A program made the translations under genes and the position numbers. Positions 24,502-40,000 of a stretch of DNA of 64,000 nt are shown one piece after another (position 1 is the stretch's first letter; every line of letters begins with the position of its first letter). Origin of the DNA: Siphlonurus alternatus. Its lineage: Eukaryota > Arthropoda > Insecta > Ephemeroptera > Siphlonuridae. The notes beneath the pieces were generated by a model. It saw only the letters and a program-made list of their open reading frames with translations. It was not told the origin of the DNA and searched no databases. Location: assembly GCA_949825025.1 (NCBI GenBank), contig OX463784.1, forward strand, positions 21,384,761-21,448,760, read 5' to 3'.

Positions 24502-27500
24502 AAATTAACTTTTATTAATGCAATTATCAGTGATTATTATAATCCACTAAATTCTGCAATCTGGTATTACAATGAGTTTGCATAATTTGTTTTAGTTTTT
24601 TTTATTAGCTGGCCTGTTTGGCTGTACAGCATAGACCTGGTCAATTTCTTCAGGATTTGTGGTAAGATCAGCAACCTCAGATGAATTCCCCATTTAATGA
24701 TAATTTTCATACCTGATCCATTGTAGAAGAGTCTCCACTCGGTGTCTTCCGTCAGAGGGGTTGTTTTGCCGGACACGTTGGCCGGAGCCTCCCTGGAGCT
24801 CCTTGGCGGGGCGTCGTCCGTCCTGGCCTGCCACTGAGGTTCCGCCCCCACCCTCCCCTCCAGAAGGTACATCTCCACGGGGGCTCCGTGCTCACGCGAC
24901 GGCTCCCAGCTCACCTTGTAGACGTCACGAGGAAGGTGAACGATGTGTGGGGCGCCCGGGGCACTGGGACGGTCGCCTAGGGAGGGGCAGATGATTAGTG
25001 ACGCAGTTTACCTTAATATTCAATTTTAAGGGAAATAAAACATTATGGTTGTGACGACATTATCAAGATGCTTCATTGATTGCAAATAGAGATTCTCTAC
25101 TAGAGGCCTTGCTGGTATTTCCTGTTCTTTTTTTTATTCAGTTAACTTTAAGTAAACATTTCATATAGGTTAGACTAATAAGAGAGAAGAAATACAATCA
25201 AAGGACTTTGAATTTAAGTTGGAATTCATAAAAACAGGACTGACGACAATGAGATCTATATTTTAAGACTGGAATTTTTTTTATATATGTATATTGTATT
25301 ACAATAAATTAAGACTTGGAATATGTAAATTGCAGAATACCCACTTTTAGTTCAATGAATCTGCCTTTATTTATTTTTTTTTTTGTTATATATATAGTAA
25401 AGTTATTACAAAATATTTTCAAGTAAATTTCAAAATTGTAAATTCTACGCACTGTAGAGTAGTTTGTTGTCAGAAAGCATTTGATGACACAGTAGTGGGA
25501 GCAGAGCCCATTAATTTTGAATTTTGGTCAAGACTGTTTTCAAAATAAAATTTTAAGAAAAATTGGAGGGGGAAAAATAAGTGTCTATTCTCACAAGTAT
25601 CAAAATATCAAAACACGTGGTTGTTTGCTCACCTAAAGTCTCGAATGTGAACCTGTTGTCAGGTGGCCAGGTGAATGGCTCCGAGGCCCCAGGGTACTTC
25701 AGGGTCAGTCTGAACTGGTAGAGAGACTTGGGCGAGAGGTCGCGCACCACGTACTGGTGACTGCCCTCGAAGGCTGGCTTGACGTCATGCCAGCTGACTG
25801 CCCCAACATGGCCGGTCACCTGCGACATCTGCACTCGAGCCCTGAAACCAGACTACAACATTAGAGACTTTGGGCATTCAAGTCTCTGAAAATATTCCTA
25901 AAAAGGTCCCTAATTTAAGTTTATCGAGATCTCAGAATCGGCCTCCTTGAATGGAACAAAAAAACTTGTAGGGAATTTTGAACTTACCATCAATAGGAGG
26001 CATGGAAATTTTGAAGTGTATCAGTCTTATCAGTTTTGTGAAAACTGAGGTAAAAGTTTAACATTGGCCTTATGGTTGGAAACCGGAAATGGAACTGTTG
26101 TGAGAAAATTAACAGATTGGATTTGCTCAAACCATAAGTTTTAGAACATTTTTTTTATTTCTATAATTTATTTCATTCAATTCCATCTTAGAGAAATATC
26201 CTTTGACTCTGAATTAACTTTTATTGGCCTTGCATCCCTCCTCCAGCACTGTAAGCTAGAGTCTTCTTGTCCTCACCTGATACTGGGGTTGGAGGTCAAG
26301 TCATGCTCCGCTGGCCAGCTGATGTTGAGGCAGTTGGGGGTGGCCTGCAGCAGCTCGATGTCTCGTGGCTCGGGCAGCGTGTGCACCTTCAGCTTCTCAC
26401 TCTCGCTGAACTGAAGAGGGTCACTGCCAGAGTACGCCCGCACCTGAGGTCAATCAAGTATGGTCAACAACGCATCACAGCTGGCATATTTTTATTAAGA
26501 TAGAGATAACGCTGGTCAGCTGTTTGACGTACTTCCCTTTGATTAACATGTAAACCTTAGAAAATTCACAAAAATTTTGAAATTTTTTTGAGAGACAGAT
26601 ATTGGTGCTTAAAAGCCATAGAAAAAATTTCAAAACAGTTTAACGAGCTGATTTTTTTTAAATTAATTTTTTTAATTTTCAGCATAGGGTTTTTCCATAA
26701 AGAGACAAACTAAGAATTTAATTTAAAAAAATCATCTCATTTAATTTGTTTTGAATCTTTTTCTATAGCTTTTAGGCACTATCTGCCTCTCAAAAAATTT
26801 TCAGAATTTTTGTGAATTTGCTAAGGTTTACATGTTAATCAAAGGGGACTACGTCGAACAGCTGTTTGGCGTTATCTCTACCTTAAGTTGGTGTAACTTG
26901 TATATAGGGTCTACACTTGTCGACTTATAAAATTTCTCATATCCAGCCTTTTTAATCGCCATGCCTTGTTATTCTTATGGAGCATGGCAAATTCACAAGG
27001 CCACAAAGAATAATTTTCCAAGGCAACAAGTGTACATCATACATAATTCTTTTATTTATTAACATTTTTTTTTTTTTTGTATTGTAATGATATCATCCTA
27101 TGATAAAATTACAAAACATATACTTAAATATTTCATTTAAAAACGTATTTTGGATTTAGATAACACTATTCCTACCTATAATGCTTCCAAGATAAACACA
27201 ATCAAATCACCTTGATTTTGTTTATCAGTTAAATCTGATGCTAACATACTAAATATTTTTCAATCTTAAATAGTTTGACTTCAATCTATCTTATCCTTCA
27301 ATGAACGTCCCCTATAGTTTTCCTGACAACTCACCCAGACGAGGTAGGACTGGGCAGGGGCCAGTTTCTCCAGCGTTGCCCCCAGCGGACTGCCAGGCTG
27401 GACTGGCTGCTCGCCCCTCTGCCTCGTCTGCACTCCCCCCGTGCTCCACAGCACCTCATAGCGAACACTCGCCCCCCGCAGTTGCAGGGGAGGCAGCCAG

Positions 27501-27847
27501 GTGGCGCGCACGGACCACGGGCTCAGTAGACGAACAGTCAAGTTGCGAGGCTCAGAGGGGGCTGCAACATTTCACAAGTGCACTTATGTTAGAAGAGTAT
27601 TTTAATGGGTATGACAATAGTAGGTTTGGTTAGCTTCATTTCTCTTAATTTTGAATCAAATAAAAATAAATAATTAATATAAAAAATTAATTAATAAATA
27701 ATAAATAAATATTTACATAAATTTTTTTAAAAATACTGTATTTAAAAAATTATTAAAAAATGTTTAAAAATGTATAAATATTGATAAAAATAAAAAATAA
27801 ACTGAATGAATAATAAATAAATAACTAAATGAATAAATAAATAATAA

Positions 27848-27886
<39 letters not shown>

Positions 27887-28250
27887 ATGAATAATCTGTT
27901 ATAAGGCTCTGAAACTAACACTACTTGGTGTTAATTAGTTGGCTACTACGATTGATGACTCACCGCCAGCCTGTGTCTGGAAGACAACGGGATCTCCCAG
28001 GGCAGGTTCGACCCCCTGCAGTTGAGCGTAGTAGTTGGCCATGGCCAGCAGCACAGTGTAGCACGAGAACGGTTCCAGCTGGACCAGCTCAACACTGCTC
28101 TCGTACGTCTCCTAACATGGAAAGTTGTTACGTTAGGAAGTGCACCTTAGTCAATAAAAGTAATATAGGGTTCATACATGTAGAAAATAAGAATTCATAA
28201 TTGTTCATTCTATTGTTAATATTAAAAAAAAAAAAAATGTATTTTTTAAA

Positions 28251-28327
<77 letters not shown>

Positions 28328-30978
28328 AAAAAGAGGAAACTTATTAATAAATGTACCATTTCCTTAAAAAAACAACAACAATGGCATTTTTGTCTTTATG
28401 GTCATGCAGTAACAATGCTGATATCCCCAGTTTAAGTCCTTCAGTTATCTTTGAATTCTAACTGTCTATCATGTTATCAAAGTGCCAAAAATAACACTCC
28501 TTTACAAGTTTTTTTAACATAATCTAAAAAAAATAGTCTGTTTATCCAAAAGACCCACTCACCAAATGCCTACAATTGTGCAGGGCCTGTTTGGTGCACA
28601 GTGCCTGCCCTCCACAGGGCTGCTGAGCGAAGTACAGATGGTAGTGTGGGCTGGGGAGCAACACTCTCTCGCAATTATCGTCTTGCTCTTGGGCCTTGGT
28701 GGTCTTAGGTGCCTTGCTTGGCAGTCTCAACGTCAGAGAGGTGGAAGTGTTGGAGAGCAGGCGGGGGATAAGCTGAGAGGAGGAGAGGGGCTGCGGCACC
28801 AGACACTCTGGCTCTGTCAACAGAGAAAATTTTAATATCATTCTTTTATTAAACACAAATAGTGTACATCAGATACAGTTAGACAGATATCATATACATA
28901 AATCAAAAACACAAATAGAATAATAGAACACAAAAAGAGAATATTATATAAAACATAATTCAGTTTTTGACACTATTATGTCAAATAGTGTCAAAATTAT
29001 ATTTGACACTATATTATATTATAATATATTATATTATAATTATAATATTATTATATTATGACACTTTGATTGTAGGAAAAATGGAAATAAAAATATATTG
29101 AATTGAATTGATGAATATAAATAAATGTAATTAAAAATATACACATTAGTTATAATGTAGGAGTCCACTATATCCCTTTGGATAGTCCTTGATAGATTTG
29201 GTTCTAGCAACACAAACATTCAAATGATATTGACTGCAAATCTGCAAATAATGGCAGCAACTTGTTAACAGTGCAAAAATTAAACAAACTAAAAAAAAAA
29301 AAAAAAAAAAAACTTTATTTAAATTTTTCTACAATGGCCAATTCAAGATCATAAAAATTGTAAATTTTTATAATTAAAAGTTAATGTGGGTTTCGTAGGT
29401 AATTATAAAACGAATTGGTTATAAATTATAACTGAATTTTCAAGTCAATATTTTTATAATAAAAATGCAGTTTAAGTTCCACTTGTATTGTTAGTATGTC
29501 TCTTACAAGAGAACATGATGGTTAGAGGAAAAATATAACAATATAAAAAAATATTTTTTTGCAAGAAATTTTTTTTCAAAAATGGTGAATGTGTGAATCA
29601 AAAAGTCCATCATAACATTATTTTATATTTTTAAGATTAAAAAATTGTTAAAACTCCAAATAAACAATCTGCATGAAAAGTTTTTATTGCAGAAATAGAA
29701 TATATGCAGAGGGCTTCAAATTCTGTTACCTGGAATTTTTTCAAGTTTTTTTAGAGGACAGGAAGTAGTGCTAAAAAAATTTGCCGAGCTCGTGCTTAAA
29801 ACGAATATGTTTTGTCCTATCTTTTTATTACAAATTGGCCTATTAATGCTTCTTTCTGTACTTTCAATAATTTTTTACAAATACATAGTTCCCCGACTCT
29901 AAAAAATCTGAGTAGCATATTAACTTTGCACCATCTATTCATCATTCCTGCAATAAAAATTGTAATGCAGGTTCTAGACAACGTTGTCACTCATCTCCCT
30001 TCTCTCACCTGGGAAAGGTTGCAGGTGGGTCCCCAACGCTGCCAGCAATTTGACTCCAGTGAGGGGCAGAGAAGAGACGACGGCACTCGTCACCTTCCCC
30101 TCCCTCTCAATTGTAGCCGCGGAGAACAACCTCCCCTCACGACCTCCACTCCAGTACACAAGGTCACGGTCGGTCGTCAGGGCAGTTGCAGGCAGACCTG
30201 AGACATCAGACGATGGAACTTACAATATTTAGTAGGGGAAATAAAATTGATGTGGGGTTGTTGTTTGTTTTAAACATTGTAAAACAATTTAAAAAACTTT
30301 ATGATAGCTTCAATGAATAATTTTTGAAGAAATGGTCACAAATTGCAAAAGAAAAAAAAAAAAACTAGATATCTATACTTGAAAAAGTTTTTGATATTAT
30401 TGCTTATGTAGCAAAGATGAATAAAAATTAAAAACAAATTTTCATACAACCATTGAAAAAAATGAGAAAAGTCTAAAGGTTATGAAGCTCTGTTTTTAAT
30501 TCAGTATATTATGAATAGACAAAAGATCCTGTCTTATCTCTACTGGCTTACTAAAAGTAAAATGTCTTTAATTTTATACATGGAGTTTAAAATGCATTAA
30601 AATATTTATTTCGACGAGTTCTCCATTGTTTTCCTACCTGGTTGTGAGGAAGCGTTGACGATGATGTCGCAGTGACATCCGTCCAGTCTTGTTGACATGA
30701 TGTCCCCATGTCGAGCGTCGGACCAGAGCAGACGCTCCTTCAAAGCGTCCAGCGACAACGCAGGCCCAACTATCGAGGTAGTCAGACACGAGCAGCTGCA
30801 ATCACACGAGAAGCATTTTTACACCATGAAGTGATTCACTCGACTCTAAAATATAGCAAAACAAACTTAAAAAGCTAATATATGTCAACTGATTCATTGA
30901 TTGTGGATTATTTTTATATTTTGAGGCAATTGACACATTTTATTTATTTATAAATATTTTATTTAATTGTTTCATTAC

Positions 30979-31050
<72 letters not shown>

Positions 31051-34000
31051 ATTATTTTAATTAATTTCTGTAATTTAATTTATGTAATACAAACATTTTT
31101 AATTTATGTATGCCCTTAAAAAAAACACACCACATGCTCCCATTGCAATAATAAAAATTTTCCAACACATTCCAAGAAGGGTAGTTAGTTTACCTGGCAT
31201 CTGTGGAGAAGAAGGGTCGAGGCTGTGATCCGTTTAGTTGGCTCGTCATCAGAGAACCTTCACCCTGTCCATTCTCCTCCACCCAGTACAGGGAGCTGAA
31301 ACAACCAGGGTTTAACAATTGCACTTCAAGGTAGAGGTTTCTGTTAAATTTAACATTTACGTCAAAAATTTAAAAAACCTAAAATTAAAAAAAAAATTAA
31401 TTGGAAGTTGTTCAAGGATTTGTTTGACATTTTGAGTGCTTCACAACTTTCACTGAAATTCAGCTGAAAAAGTTTTAAAAAAGATGGTAAAAAAAAGAAG
31501 GATAAATTAATTAGCTAGGGATCGAGTTGTTTGCTGTTTTTGTTTACGAGGAAAAATAGTATAGCAGGTATACGGACGGTCAGGAGGGTAGAAAAGAGAA
31601 AGTGGAGGTCCAACTACTATGGCATTAGGTAGGAGAAATGACAAAAAAAAAATGAAATAAAATAAAATAGTTTTGATTGTTCTATAATGATGGGATTTTT
31701 TTTAAACTATCTATCGTTTATTGGCGTATTTTTAAAAAAATTTAAACCTGATGTGTCTTAATTGTTTAATAGAGTAAAAAAAATCAATACATAATTTGTT
31801 TATATACTAGTCTGTGTATTCTGGTCCTCCATAGGGCAGCCTAACTTACAGGGGCATGACGTCAGCGCAATCAGCTCTATATAAATTATGAAGAAATCAC
31901 TGTAAATTTCTAATCCAAAAAGTCAAAAAGTCTGTATGAATCAGTTGTAAGTTAATTGTTGACGATGCTCACCTGGTAAGTGGCGACACTTGGATTGAAG
32001 ACACCGTCCCCGGTCTAGCCAGCAGTCTCGTGGCTTGTTGTGTTTGCAGTTCCAGCCTCCAGATGGCACTGCCTGCGTCTCCCTGCTCCGACCAGTACAG
32101 AGTGCGAGCCACCCAGTCCAGAGACAAACTGGAGCCTGTCCCGTTCAGAGACAAAACCTGGAGATGACAGAGAAATGTGTCATTATTTATATGTTTCTCA
32201 TTAAATTTTACAAAATTAAACTGCTCAACATGAAAATTGTACTGTATTTTTAAAAGAGAGTAAAAAAAAGTTTTATTGGAGATGTATTACAAGAAATTTC
32301 TTCATTTCTTCAATTAAAAAAAAAAAAAATACATATATTAATAATTTTATAAAAAAAATATACAACAAAAGAAAAAATGAAAATAAATAAATAAAATAAA
32401 AGAAGTAAACAGACACAAAATCCCCACATTTCTCACTCACCTTGGCGTGGTTAGACCCATCCAGCATGCAGCTGAAGATGTCGGTGCGGTCGTGACTCAG
32501 CCAGAAGAGCCGTTGGTCAGTCGCCAGGAAGGCGAGGGTTGCCAGCGGCTCTGAGCGGACCACCGTGGTGACCGGGGAGTCATGGGGACCGTTGAGACGG
32601 TCACAGTCAGTCAGGGTGAGGGCGTCACGAGTGCCGACAAGCAGTCGAGGAACGGGACTCTCCGAGGTGGTGTAGGCCCACTGAACGTCACTGCCGGCAC
32701 CCTCTCCTGCCTCGGTACGAGCCCACACCTGAGGAAGTAGAGATGGTAGTGAGATCACGTGACAGAATTACGGTATAGTAGAACATAACTATTTCAAGAT
32801 ATAAAAAGGAATTAAACTTTGATAAATCATCTAAATACGTAATAATTTACCTGAATGCTTTCTGCATTTGTTTTTAATAATTAATTGTTAAATGGAACTT
32901 TCTCTCTTGTATAGGGTGAAAAAATATTTTAATATTGTAATTTTACTATTACAATTTTAGTACTGTACACTACATTATTCTGTCAATTAAAAACACTAAT
33001 AAAATCCCTCCTTACTACTGACCTGGAAGGAGTATTCACTGTACGACAGCAAATTTTCTGTAGTGTACTGCAACTTCTTGGCAGGCAACTCTTTCTCAGA
33101 ACAATCCTCCTCTCCGTTCAGACACATCTTGACTCTGTACGACATCACTTCTCCGTTGGGTGCTAGCGGAGGATTCCACCGGAACTGGGCCGAGATCTCA
33201 CTGTTCTCCCCGACTGGAGAGGGGCGAGCGAACGAGACGAAGACTCGAGCAGATGTGGGGGCGGAGGGAGGAGCTGAGGGGGTGCGCAGGCGAGCGGGGG
33301 GTACACGAACACCCTGTGACGTGCCCCAGTACGTGAACCCTCTCACCGAGATGTCCAGGGGAGAGTACGGAGGAAGGGTGCGGGGGTAGCGAATGCTGGT
33401 CTGGTTAGTCTCAAGCTGCAACAGAGGGGGAATGTGAGGAAACAAACAAACAAGTTACATTCCTACATAGAGAGGAGAAAGTTTTTATTTAATTTAAATT
33501 TTAAACTTCAATATTTTGTTATTTTATCTAGTCTTCTATACTACATAACTAAATAAATTACATTATTAAACTTTTCCATAAAAAAATCCCACCTTGTATA
33601 TACATTTCCCTTTTCTACTCTCTTCCCCTCCTCTCGATCCTTACAAACCGGCAATAGCCAAGAAAATTTGTTTTTTTAAAAACAATAGAAAAAAACAGCC
33701 CATGGGGCAAATAAAAACTGAGCAGTCCATTCACTAAAGTGTTCATTCACACAATCAATCATTAATTTTATTTCTCTTCATAAAGCCAATTCCAGATAAA
33801 AAAAAAAAAAAAAAAACACCTATGCTTGGCAATAGCCAAATTTCAGATATGCAGAAAGATGGATTTTAGGGCGCAGCTTATGAAATGTATTCAATGCACC
33901 AAATCAGATTAGGTCAACCAAATTAATGAAAACTCACTAAAATTTCCTGCTGCGACTGCTGCTCCCAGATCTTCACCTCATAGAAAACGCAGCCGTAGTT

Positions 34001-37000
34001 GACATTGGTCACTGGCGACCAAGTTACGTTGAAGCCGTCCCACGAGCCAATCAGACGCACAGACTCCAGCCTGACAGACTCCGGGATCACGTTGATTGGC
34101 TGGCCACCTGTGAGAAATAGAGATATTACAGTAGAGGCTTTCAGTGTTCCCCTTCAGAAAAATTTTCTCCATAAGTCACCATGTTAGAAAATTTTAATTT
34201 TGTTCTCAGTACATTTAATTTGAAACCATCTTCTACCCCATGAATCAAGAGCTTATTTTTCTCAAAAATATTTAGTCAAAAAAGCAACTTCCTTTTTTTT
34301 CCCCATAGGTTTTGATAAGACAGTGGGAACACTGCAAAATCAGCCAACATGAAGCCTTTATTTCTGTAGTTATAGCCCAATATTAAAAAAATATTAACGG
34401 CTAACACACAGACCGTTATACTTATTGTTAATTATTCATTCTTATTCAATTAGTCAGCAGACAAGCTTATTCTCCTATGCTATTTTTTTTTATCTTGCTT
34501 TAATAATACAATATATTTACTGAGATTTAACACACTGAATTTAAATTATGTCCTAAATTTTTAATATAACAGTGAAGTAGAGTAGAGAGTTTATTTATTT
34601 ATTTATTATATTTTCCTTCGAACAAGATACAGAAAAGTTGAACAAAGGTAGGAAACCCAAGAGAATCCAATAAGGATTATGAAAAACCGGGGTTTAACAT
34701 GGGCACCCAACAACAATCATAATAACATACTTGTCAAAAAAAAAAAAAAAAATAACAGAAAACAATTACAATTAATAAAATATAATAACATATTTACATA
34801 TTTACAATCATAGTAAAATTTACAGGAAGTGCTCACGAACACTTTTATAGAAACTCCGACCCTGCAACGACCTTATACCAGCAGGGAGAGAGTTCCAAGT
34901 GCCACACACTCTAAAATAATACGATGATTGACGGGCAGAGGAACGTGAAAATGGAAGCTTGAACAAAATACCAGTTCTGTTACCTCTGCCATGAGATTGA
35001 GCCCTACAATCAAGAGACAAAACAGAATATGGACTCAAAAAAAGAGCACCGTCAATACATTTTTTCAAAAATACTACATCATTTTGGTGCAAAAGGTTTT
35101 TTATAGAAGGGAGGCGACACCTTCTTAATCTTTCTACAGCACTTAACGATTTATCATTAAGGATTAACCTAGTTGCCGTATTTTGAATCCTTTCAAGAAT
35201 ACTAATATTGTTAAGTGAGGTGGGATGCCAAGCCGGGGTTCCATATGTAATAATTGACCTTATAATAGCAATATACACAGCCCTCAGAACACCAGGCTTG
35301 GCATCTTTGAGATTATGAAATAAAAAACCTAGCAACCTTACAGCTTTTGCCCTAACGTTATAGACATGAAGATTCCACCTGAGATCTGAGGAGATAAACA
35401 CACCAAGTAACTTAACCGAATCTACAATTTCAATGCCCTCATTATTAATAGAATAACTAGAGGCAATTGGATTGTGAGATCTCGTCACTCTCAGATGATG
35501 ACTTTTTTTTTGCATTAAGCTGCATGTGATTGTTATTGGACCATGTAAGTACAGTATCTAAATCTTCTTGCAATATTTGAGAGTCCTCCTCACAACGAAT
35601 AGCATGAAATAACGTGCTATCATCAGCAAACTCTCTGAGCTGCGTGCGCAAGCTAAAGAGTTAAAGATGTTATTCTCATCTACCCAGTACTTTATTAGTA
35701 TTATAAAACCTAAGCAGTAAACATTAAAAGTTATTATAAAAAAATGTATAGATTGCTCACCAGATGGCAGCAGCTGTCTGGTGGGGTCGATGACAGCCAC
35801 CACGTTCAGTCCAGAGAGCCCCGAGCCCGAGATTACAGCCGCGCTTGATCCGGTCATGTCCGAGATGACCGCACTGTTGCTGTCCTGCAGCCACAGTAGA
35901 TGGTCGCTGTAGTAGCACAGAGGGCCTGAGGACGACAAGCAGAGTTAGCTACAGGTAGCTTGGAGCTCAGGGTAACATCAGCTAGAATACGTATGTATAC
36001 TCTAAACTATTTTCAATACAGCAAAAAAACAAAACAATTAAAAAGGAGAATAGACTATTGTCCTCAATTTTTTTTATTGCAGAAATGGATAGAGGGTGCA
36101 AAGTTATGCTACCCTGATTTTTTAGAGCCCGGGAACTATTTTTAAAAAATTATTGAAAGTCCTTTTCGTGACGTCACGAGACGCCGCTCCTTAAGAAAAA
36201 GATAGGACTTGCCGCCGCGTGACGTCACAAAAAGAACTTTCAATAATTTTTTAAAAATAGTTCCAGGTCTCTAAAAAATTTGAAAAAAATCAGGGTAGCA
36301 TAACTTTGCACTCTCTATCCATTTCTGCAATAAAAAAAATTGAGGACAATACTCCATTTGACGTCCCTTTCAAATGTGAACATTGAAGTGCTTGTTTGTG
36401 ATTTCTCTAGAACTTACCCTGCACGACAGGATGCATGAGGTTGGTGACTCCTGGTTGCACTTCCTGAGCTCCTGGCTTTGTTTGGGAAGGGTCCAGTGCC
36501 ATGGGGGCTTTGAAGAGCTGAGAGCCTTCGTAACTCCTTACAATCCAGAACACCAGGTGGCGCTCAAGGTCCAGAGTCAGCCCCATCACTATACCATGTA
36601 CCAGAAAAACGTGTTGTAATGGACATAAGAGTAATTATTACAATAATGTTTGTCACTACGTTGACCATCATCTCTAAGGAGATCAAGATATTATCAAGTC
36701 CAAAATATGTACAGCATGGAGAGTTTTGTAACATGTAGAAAATTTAAGGGGAAAAAAAATAGCTTAAAAAAAATCTCAGCTAAAACAATTACCTATAGTA
36801 CACATTTTTAAAAACTTGTTGCATTTTTTACAGGTAAAATAGTACATAAGTACATAAATAAGATTTTTATGTTTTAATTTGCTAATTGACTAAATAAATT
36901 GGTGGCTTTATTGCAAGCTTTCCTCTGAATCAATTATGTCACCTTTAAATAAGAATGCAGATATCACCTTTTGCCATTAAACCATTAAATGATTAAAATA

Positions 37001-40000
37001 TTAAAAAAATACTTAGAAAATGAATTATTTGAAATTATTTTGAAACTCATTATTACATCAAATTTAGTCATGAATGATTATATTCTCTCACCTTGTTTGC
37101 CAGAGAACACCTGTGCAGGGTAGTAGGTGTGTCGGTGCTGACCATTCAGTCTCGCACGCTCAACAGCATGGCCCGTTGACCAGTAGAGAAAGGCGTTTAG
37201 AGAGTCGATGTGTAGCTCTTTAGCTGTTGTGATGATGGGCACCGGCTCCTGATTATCACCAGTAAGACTGCCCCGTGTGAGCTGGCAAATATAAAATTAG
37301 AGGCTTAAATTTAATACAATTCATTCAAGATATTGCAACAGATAGGAATTGAATAATGTATTGTAGTTAAAAATACATCTGCAAACAATTATATTTTTGC
37401 TGATGTTAAAGTTTATATCATCACTTTTTATAATAAGAAAATAAGATTTTAGTTACTTATTAAATATTGAACATTTTAACATTTATATATTTTTAAAGCT
37501 TTTAAAGTTACAAACAAAACTGATACAAATAAACTAAAAAAGAAATATTGTCACATAGAATCAGACTTCTGTTGTGTTAATTTCAAGAGAGAGTGGCTCA
37601 ATCTGGGTAACAAGAGCATTTTTTTTTTTTAAATGTCAATGCCTGTGTAAATAGAGTAAAAAATAATTTTGTCACAATAAAATTCAAATTTTCATTCATT
37701 TGTGTATATTATATCTACAAATTATTTTATTTTTTCTGTTAATTGTAATAGCTAGTACTAGCAAGTATAATGTATCCAGAAACAGATAATATTTGTTAAT
37801 AAGTGACTGCAGCTTCCATCGTCTTTCTAATTTTGATGTTTGAAAGCATTCGCTCACCAGTTGCTGCTTGGGGTTAGACCAGTACAGTTTCTTGCCGAGC
37901 CAGTCCACGGCGATGCTGCCTGCACTGACCACACCGTGCACGTGACCTCGGGCCCGGCTTGTCAGGTTGAACCAGAGGGTGCGTGAGGCGTTGGTGGCTA
38001 GGAACAGGGTGTCCTCAAACCAGGCAACGCCTGTCACGTGGAGCACACCACTTGAGTCCTGGAGCAGAGAGAGGGATGTTAGAGGAACAAAGAAAAGTAA
38101 CTTGGAAGATTTGAGCTGATAACAAAAGAATTAAATGAAATGAATTACATTAAAGGAGAGGAATGGCTTCAGCTAATATGTTTTTTATTAATTTATAAAC
38201 GATGTCGAACTTATTTTTGCACCAAAAAATACATCATCACCCTACGCCTTCTAGAAGTTTCAGCAGTGAAATAGAGATGCTGTCTTGTCTGTGCACTTGC
38301 AGCAATGTTTCCATCTTTAAATAGTTTTCTTTTTTTTAAAAAAAAAAAGTTTAAGACTCTCTAGGTACTCTATAATTTTAAAATTAAGAAAAAATGAAAT
38401 TAGTTCTATGCTTCACAATATTAACAGTGATTTTTTTCTTTATAAATTTTGAATTTATTATTTCCTCCATATTGATTTTACTGATTTTAGAAAATCGATA
38501 CAAAAGTTGGAAACTGGACTCTCTGAATATAGAAGATATATTTGAATAAGTCTGCAAAATAACATCATATTGTAAAAGTTTCAACATTCTCACCTGCAGC
38601 GTGTCTGCGTGCATCAGCGTCTCCACCCTGTCTCCTGTAGGGTCGCTCTGCATCACACCCTCCTGGGCCCCCCACACGATGGTAGCCTCCCTCTGTCCCG
38701 GCCTGGGGGCTCGGAAAGACTTCCCTCGGAACTCCGCAGACCAGGGTCCCCTGCCCGCAGATGTGTACGCACACGCCTTCAGAGAGTACTGAGTGTCCGG
38801 CTTTAGGACGGAGAGAGAGAGGGAGGACGAGACAACCTCGCGGGTGATCACCACCTCCCCGCGTGTCTCGTCCTTTAGCTGGACCTCGTAGGACCAGTTC
38901 TGCCAAGCTCCCTTGCCTGCAAGAAATCACATTTGAGATGGGGTTTAATAAATGATTAATTTTAAAAATATATATTTTAAATTCTTGAATAAATTAGTGA
39001 ATGAAAAATATTGGAAACTATAAACAAAGGTTCTAAATAGCTTTAAACAGCTTTATACAACAGCTTTTCATAGCATTATTATTGAAACCAAATAATTGAA
39101 AGTTATAAATTACAACATAATTTAGTAACGTAAATCATTTAAAATGAAGTAAAAATTAAATTTTTAGTATACTGCTTTTTAAAATAATAATCACTGTTTT
39201 TTCACTTTCATTACAGCAAAATGGAAAAATATGCTTTTCAGCATTGTCAATCAAAGGAGCTTAAAGGCTACTGATTAAATTATAATTAATTCAACTAGAA
39301 AATTTAAATATTTTAGAAGCCTCTCTTAATTTAAGAATAAGAATTTTATTACAATTTGATCATCAGTCAATAAAGTCCATTCTTATAAAACAACTCTCCA
39401 CTCACCCTGCCCCCCCAACAGATGTGGTGCTTGCCACACCAGTTTTGCAGAGCTGTGTCCCAACACTGCCTGAAGAGCAGACGGAGGGTTGACCGGTACC
39501 GGGGTGGGTTGGGCAGCCGGCAGCAAGATGGCCAGCGAAAAGAGGGCCCTCGAGGCCAGCTGGGGGTACACGTAGTGGTAGTAACTGTCCTTGCCAGAGT
39601 GGTACGCTTCTCCCAGCACCTCGGCACCGTTTGTCCAGTAGAAGAGACCGTTGGCAGTGGCGAGAGAGATCACACGGTCGAACATTGGCTGCTGAGTGTT
39701 GTGACGAACATTGCTTACTTCCTTGCTGAAATGTTTAATTAAAAACAAGATTTAGTATTTTTTTACTAGAAGTAGGTGACACTAAAGTATATATTTTTTA
39801 ATTTTTTATAAAAGTATATCTGCAAATTAACATATTTAAGATATATAAGCAGGTAAAATAAAAATAAATAAATACCATATTTCACTTTTGCTAGTCACCA
39901 CCTTCTAAGAGTAAAACATTTAAAAAGCACCCCTGAGCGAAATTGTGCCAATGATGTCAAGCACATATCTAGAGCATGGGTTGTAAGTAACAAAAGCTAA

